Shown here one piece after another: positions 13,122 through 15,987 of a stretch of DNA of 15,987 nt. The notes under the pieces are model-generated. The model did no database searches. It was not told the origin of the DNA and worked only from the letters and a program-made list of their open reading frames with translations. The stretch covers positions 1 to 15,987 of the forward strand of contig JAUYGA010000120.1 in assembly GCA_030690755.1 (NCBI GenBank). Reading direction: 5' to 3'. This stretch comes from Nanobdellota archaeon. Its GTDB lineage: Archaea; Nanobdellota; Nanobdellia; Woesearchaeales; JAUYGA01. Each line of letters starts with the position of its first letter. The first letter of the stretch is position 1. A program made the position numbers and the translations under genes.

Positions 13122-13426
13122 AGTTATCACTACCTCAAATGTTTTTATTGCAAAATGCATTAAGCGCAGCATTCTCTCATGCAATTGATGCTTAAATGCA
13201 GTTCGCACAACCAAAGAAATAAATCAAGGAAGCAGCCCTCTTTTCGAACTGCTCCTTGAGTCCTTGATTAGTGCGGGACTATAAGTTCTGTCTTTTATTT
13301 TTTTATAAGAGACTGAAAACAACCATTAGTCGCTTTTGCGCGCTTTGGCTATTTGTTCGCCTCCTCTACATTTATCCCGCACTATTCTTCTAATCTCATT
13401 TTAAAATTGTTTAATGGATTTTTTAT
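13122..13426 (-). ncRNA. Hairpin-rich leader / candidate structured RNA
   Basis: A 305-nt gene-free stretch upstream of the radical SAM/CDPS operon carries several strong inverted repeats. TAGTGCGGGA/TCCCGCACTA (13269-13278, 13375-13384) encloses about 96 nt that includes GTCTTTTAT/ATAAGAGAC (one G-U pair, near 13289-13313). TCAAGGA(A)GCAG pairs with CTGCTCCTTGA (13224-13259), while its left arm AATCAAGGA could instead pair with a second copy, TCCTTGATT (13261-13269). TGCATTAAGC/GCTTAAATGCA is at 13156-13200. A TTTTAAAA box lies at 13399-13406. The two alternative partners of one arm suggest a possible switch. It could be a cis-acting leader, an independent small RNA, or the 3' end of the preceding transcript. 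Pairing is seen; function is inferred. Confidence 0.45.
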
Positions 13427-13687
13427 TTATCTCATGAACTCTTGCCATACGGCATTATACGTTTGTTGATTTGAAATTCTTGTTTCTGCCCAAAAATCAT
13501 AGGTTTCTTTCATGATTCTTGGCGCATATTCGCCGCACGCAGCAATTGTTGAACCTATTCCACCTTTGTTCAAATAGACCTTAAAGTCAGTAACATAGCG
13601 GCCTATTGTTGCTCTTTCCTCAACTTCTGCAACTCGCTCATCCATGGTTTTACCTCCTATTCCGCCATCCTGCGCTGCAGTTTTCAT
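13427..13687 (-). CDS. Unknown small protein (86 residues) upstream of radical SAM operon
   Basis: No family is recognised. The N-terminus is Gly-rich (MKTAAQDGGIGGKTMDER), then a helical acidic part, NKGGIGSTIAACGEYAPRI with the only Cys, and an aromatic-rich end (YDFWAETRISNQQTYNAVWQEFMR). Two starts are equally well supported: ATG 13687 has AAAGGTGATT just before it, and ATG 13645 has a perfect GGAGGT six nucleotides before it. A GTG at 13696 is also in frame. It follows the 156-residue gene in the same direction by about 30 nt. Because it lies upstream of a SPASM enzyme, a substrate or carrier role is possible but there is no direct sign of a leader-core peptide. Confidence 0.6.
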   Translation of the reverse strand: MKTAAQDGGIGGKTMDERVAEVEERATIGRYVTDFKVYLNKGGIGSTIAACGEYAPRIMKETYDFWAETRISNQQTYNAVWQEFMR

Positions 13688-13720
13688 GTTAATCACCTTT
13701 GTTTGTTTTATGTCAATTTT

Positions 13721-14191
13721 TTATGATTTAGATTGCACAAAGAGTCCTTCTCCTCGTTCAACCATCTGGTCAAAAGCATTGACAGTTTCTTTGAGTAGGC
13801 CTGTGTAAAGTCCTTTCCCTTCATCGCTTTTCAGGTAGTTTGCGACTTCTCTTGCAAGCATGAAACTTTTTATGTAATTAGCTTGATGCAAAGCATCCTG
13901 CCTTTGTTCAGGCAACAAAGTTTCGTTCTCTGCTGCACAACTGTAAAATGCAGTCAAGTTTGAGCGCGGCGCTTTTATGCCGAGGATATTTCCGATTTCA
14001 TTCAACGTAAAGATCGGATCAGCCTTAGCTTGTCTTGCAATCGCTGTTTCTAATCCGCTTGAATTTACTCTTGCTTTTTCGAGGAAATTCAAAGCAGCGC
14101 CAAATGGACTGTTTGCCAGCTGATCTTCTATGTCTGCTTTCAATCTTTGACTTTCAGGGTCATTATCATAACATTGATCTATTCTTCCCAT
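13721..14191 (-). CDS. Unknown 156-residue helical protein
   Basis: No family is recognised. It is soluble and almost all helical (SPFGAALNFLEKARVNSSGLETAIARQAKADPIF; QRQDALHQANYIKSFMLAREVANYL; LYTGLLKETVNAFDQMVE), with a central segment, LNEIGNILGIKAPRSNLTAFYSCAAENE. Two cysteines are present (residue 7 and the AFYSCA segment). GGAGA eight nucleotides before the ATG supports translation, and an AT-rich TATA-like box (14215-14222) lies upstream after the T-rich end of the MBL gene, so it may start a new transcript with the 86-residue gene. Its link to the radical SAM operon is positional only. Confidence 0.62.
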   Translation of the reverse strand: MGRIDQCYDNDPESQRLKADIEDQLANSPFGAALNFLEKARVNSSGLETAIARQAKADPIFTLNEIGNILGIKAPRSNLTAFYSCAAENETLLPEQRQDALHQANYIKSFMLAREVANYLKSDEGKGLYTGLLKETVNAFDQMVERGEGLFVQSKS

Positions 14192-14261
14192 TTTTGTCTC
14201 CGTCTAATCATCTTTTAAATATTCGATTTTCACTATCTTTCTAATTTCACCATCGTAATTT

Positions 14262-14286
14262 TAAAATAAAAAAAATAAAAAATAAT
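14262..14286 (-). terminator. T-rich terminator after the MBL gene
   Basis: Right after the stop codon the minus strand reads a run of T tracts (ATTATTTTTTATTTTTTTTA), the usual form of an archaeal intrinsic terminator, without a preceding hairpin. Confidence 0.55.
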
Positions 14287-15441
14287 TTACAAAGTTACAT
14301 TCATCCCTTCGAATGCCATCTCTACTTTGCCTTCATAGCCACCTTGTTTTGCATATTCGGTTGCTCTTTTGTGAAGCTCAATTAATCCTTTGTCGTTTCT
14401 TGTTGGTTCATGGTGGCCTAGCAATAATTTCTTGACGCCTGCTTCTTTTGCATAGTCTATTATTGTTTCGTATGTGCTGTGGCCCCATCCGATTTTTGCC
14501 ATTCCTTGTTTTCCATGTTCTGCTGGATTGTACTCTTCTGGTGTGTACTGCGCATCTGCGTAAAGTACATCAACGCCTTTTATCCAAGCCAAGTATTCTG
14601 TATCAACTGAACCTTTCTTTGTTGGCTGATCCAGTTCTATGTCTGTTGCATAGACAAATGATTTACCGTCTTCAATTACTTTGTATGAGAATATTCCTTC
14701 TTTGTGTCTTGGCACTAAACCTTCGCCGGTTTTGAAATTATATTCAGGTGTTCTGTCACCAAAGTATTTGCTTTCAACTCTGACCCCATTTTCAACCACT
14801 TCTTCGTTCTCGAGGTAGTGGAACTGAATGCTTGATGGCATCTCTTTTAATTTCACAGGGAAGAGCCCTGCTGATTGTTGTACTGTTAGTGCGTATTGCG
14901 CTAAGCAATCTACTGCTCCGCTTGCAACGCCATTTGTCAGCACAGATTCTATCCCCTGCTCTTCACTCTGCCCTTTTAATGCAAGGTCAAGCGCTTCTTC
15001 ATGAGTTTTTGATCCATAAACAATTACTTTGTTTCCTGGGATAAATGCAGGGACAAAAAATGGAAATCCGTTTATATGATCCCAGTGCATATGACTTAGG
15101 AAAACTTTTACTTTTCCGTTGCCAAAGAAGTTGCCTCTGCTCATCATGTCAAGTCCTGCTTCTCTTAAACCAGAACCGCAATCAAACATGTATGAAATCT
15201 TGTCTTCTATTGTTGCTTCATTGTATCCTTTGGCTTTTACTTCAAGGCAGGTTGTGTTTCCGCCAAAAGTCTTTGCAACGTCTGCTGTTGCTAAATAATT
15301 GTCAACTTGTGATTCTATGTCATCTCCGCCTTGTGTTGTATTTAGACAGTCAACTATTCCTTCCTTGATTTTTTGTTTTACATCTGCAGGTTTTATTGGA
15401 GCTGGTATGCTTCCTCTGCATCCCCATATTTTGATATCCAT
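14287..15441 (-). CDS. MBL-fold metallohydrolase (PhnP/RNase Z-like)
   Basis: This 384-residue metallo-beta-lactamase-fold enzyme starts MDIKIWGCRGSIPAP, typical of the COG1235-like hydrolases. FGGNTTCLEV and MFDCGSGLRE lead to the metal site SHMHWDHINGFPFF (His117-x-His119-x-Asp121-His122). Later ligands appear as VYATDIELD and LLLGHHEPTRND, with WGHSTYETIIDYA between them. The family hydrolyses phosphodiester or ester bonds, often in RNA or cyclic phosphates; the substrate is not evident. Inserts at residues 17-55 and about 150-225 make it longer than the usual 250-300. GGAGG eight nucleotides before the ATG sets the start. It lies 24 nt after a lysine-rich mini-ORF and is followed by a T-rich terminator. 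Confidence 0.85.
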   Translation of the reverse strand: MDIKIWGCRGSIPAPIKPADVKQKIKEGIVDCLNTTQGGDDIESQVDNYLATADVAKTFGGNTTCLEVKAKGYNEATIEDKISYMFDCGSGLREAGLDMMSRGNFFGNGKVKVFLSHMHWDHINGFPFFVPAFIPGNKVIVYGSKTHEEALDLALKGQSEEQGIESVLTNGVASGAVDCLAQYALTVQQSAGLFPVKLKEMPSSIQFHYLENEEVVENGVRVESKYFGDRTPEYNFKTGEGLVPRHKEGIFSYKVIEDGKSFVYATDIELDQPTKKGSVDTEYLAWIKGVDVLYADAQYTPEEYNPAEHGKQGMAKIGWGHSTYETIIDYAKEAGVKKLLLGHHEPTRNDKGLIELHKRATEYAKQGGYEGKVEMAFEGMNVTL

Positions 15442-15465
15442 TTGAATCGCCTCCGCACTTTGTTT

Positions 15466-15579
15466 TTATTTTCGTTTTTTGATTGTTTTTTGCGTTTTTG
15501 GCTGGTTTTTATCGCCTAAACGCTTTTTTGCCCCATCACCCTTTTTGGTTTTTGGGGGTTTTTGTTCAATCTTGTTCAT
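15466..15579 (-). CDS. 37-residue lysine-rich mini-protein
   Basis: An ORF of 37 codons (MNKIEQKPPKTKKGDG...KTIKKRK) lies 24 nt upstream of the MBL gene in the same direction. It has 17 basic residues out of 37, no hydrophobic core and many Pro/Gly/Gln, so it should be disordered and could bind nucleic acid. A TATA-like box (minus strand CTATA, 15601-15611) lies about 25 nt before the ATG, which fits the leaderless start pattern elsewhere in the window; no SD is present at a usual distance. The A-rich composition could also arise from a non-coding A-rich leader, so coding is not certain. Confidence 0.45.
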   Translation of the reverse strand: MNKIEQKPPKTKKGDGAKKRLGDKNQPKTQKTIKKRK

Positions 15580-15826
15580 TCATCTCTTTTTTGTCACTTA
15601 TAGAGTATACTAGGCAGACCGAATATATATTCATTTTCACAATATTATATATATCTGTCATGATATCATGACTTTTTTATAATTTAATGATGTTGATGAA
15701 CTATGAGCCAAAAATGCGATTTTTGGCAAAAAGCAGGATTAGATGTTACCATGCGGGCAATAATAACCACTAAGATAACCATAAAATACAAACATTTAAA
15801 TAACAGTAATCATAGATAACCATAAA
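15580..15826. promoter_or_regulatory. Divergent promoter region with palindromes and direct repeats
   Basis: This spacer lies between the MBL transcript (left, minus) and the last gene (right, plus). It holds the perfect 16-bp palindrome GTCATGATATCATGAC (15657-15672) beside an alternating AT box, a 9-bp hairpin GCCAAAAAT-GCG-ATTTTTGGC (15707-15727), and a 15-bp direct repeat AGATAACCATAAAAT (15773-15787, 15814-15828). The TATA box TTTAAATA (15795-15802) of the right-hand gene lies between the two repeat copies. These are the usual positions for repressor sites. Confidence 0.5.
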
Positions 15827-15987
15827 ATGGAGCAAATAATCAAACTAAAAGACCAAAAAAAGCTTGAAATGCTTAAGGGAAAATATGCTTTAGATGATAT
15901 CATGGACATAACTAACCTAAAAAAGCAGTCTGCAATCAACTTAATGTCCAAACTTTCAAAGAAAGGTTTTGTCAAAAAGTCAGGCGG
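15827..15987 (+). CDS. N-terminus of a winged-helix DNA-binding protein (cut by window edge)
   Basis: Fifty-three codons are visible. The part starting MEQIIKLKDQ continues as a helix-turn-helix: LEMLKGKYALDDIMDIT, then NLKKQSAINLMSKLSKKGFVKKSG, with the 'recognition helix plus wing' order of winged-helix domains. The form resembles the N-terminal domain of AbiEi-type antitoxins and other archaeal regulators, but the rest of the protein is outside the window so the family stays open. A TATA box (15795-15802) ends 25 nt before the ATG, suggesting a leaderless mRNA. One of the two AGATAACCATAAAAT repeats runs into the start codon, which suggests autoregulation. Confidence 0.72.
   Translation, partial: MEQIIKLKDQKKLEMLKGKYALDDIMDITNLKKQSAINLMSKLSKKGFVKKSG

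Noticed and set aside
13122..13214. Longer start (ATG 13214) for radical SAM enzyme 1
   Set aside because: The extra 31 residues are unlike the family and fall in the TGCATTAAGC hairpin; ATG 13121 has GAGGT at the right distance.
13269..13384. tRNA gene (arms TGCGGGA/TCCCGCA look like an acceptor stem)
   Set aside because: No TΨC loop (GGTTCxA) or D-loop consensus, and 116 nt is too long without a visible intron; treated as a structured leader.
15703..15819. 38-codon plus-strand ORF (MSQKCDFWQKAG...)
   Set aside because: It covers the hairpin, the direct repeat and the TATA box of the next gene and has no SD; most likely chance.
1..15987. CRISPR array, rRNA or other tRNA genes
   Set aside because: No regularly spaced repeats and no conserved rRNA/tRNA stretches were found on reading both strands.

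Overview
The window looks like a piece of a low-GC archaeal genome, most probably a DPANN-type (Woesearchaeota-like) archaeon. The evidence is an AbrB-PhoU fusion regulator, an archaeal Ser/His signal peptidase, a short RtcB-like protein, archaeal HypA/HypC and TATA boxes. At several plus-strand genes the TATA box ends only 24-26 nt before the ATG, which implies leaderless mRNAs. Genes inside operons instead carry GGAGG/GAGGT/GGTGA-type Shine-Dalgarno (SD) sites. The organism assignment is inference from gene content, not from a marker gene.

Layout. 1-102: the C-terminal end of a transposase-like gene. 278-1706 (minus): a [NiFe]-hydrogenase maturation group, hypA then hypC then an unknown protein with a HypC-like C-terminal barrel; a long nested inverted repeat separates hypA from hypC. 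1819-3642 (minus): an unknown protein, a signal peptidase I, an unknown 91-residue protein and one or two tiny ORFs, one of them a 31-residue membrane peptide. 3824-4738: a short RtcB-like protein. 4776-5594 (minus): a coiled-coil protein. 5689-7101: a GT-C membrane glycosyltransferase. 7240-8154: an AbrB-PhoU regulator with operator-like palindromes. 8182-8691 (minus): a RelE/ParE-type toxin-antitoxin pair. 8859-9455: an unknown protein.

9478-15579 (minus) is the most interesting part. It holds a lysine-rich 37-residue mini-ORF, an MBL-fold hydrolase, two small unknown proteins, a 305-nt hairpin-rich leader and then a tight four-gene operon: radical SAM/SPASM enzyme 1, a divergent tRNA-dependent cyclodipeptide synthase (CDPS)-like protein, radical SAM enzyme 2 and a dTMP-kinase-like P-loop kinase. 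The gaps and overlaps are 11, 14 and 1 nt. If the CDPS call holds, this is a small-molecule biosynthetic cluster in which aminoacyl-tRNAs are joined into a cyclodipeptide and two radical SAM enzymes modify it. I do not know this combination as a described system. 15827-end: the start of a winged-helix protein preceded by a repeated operator-like sequence.
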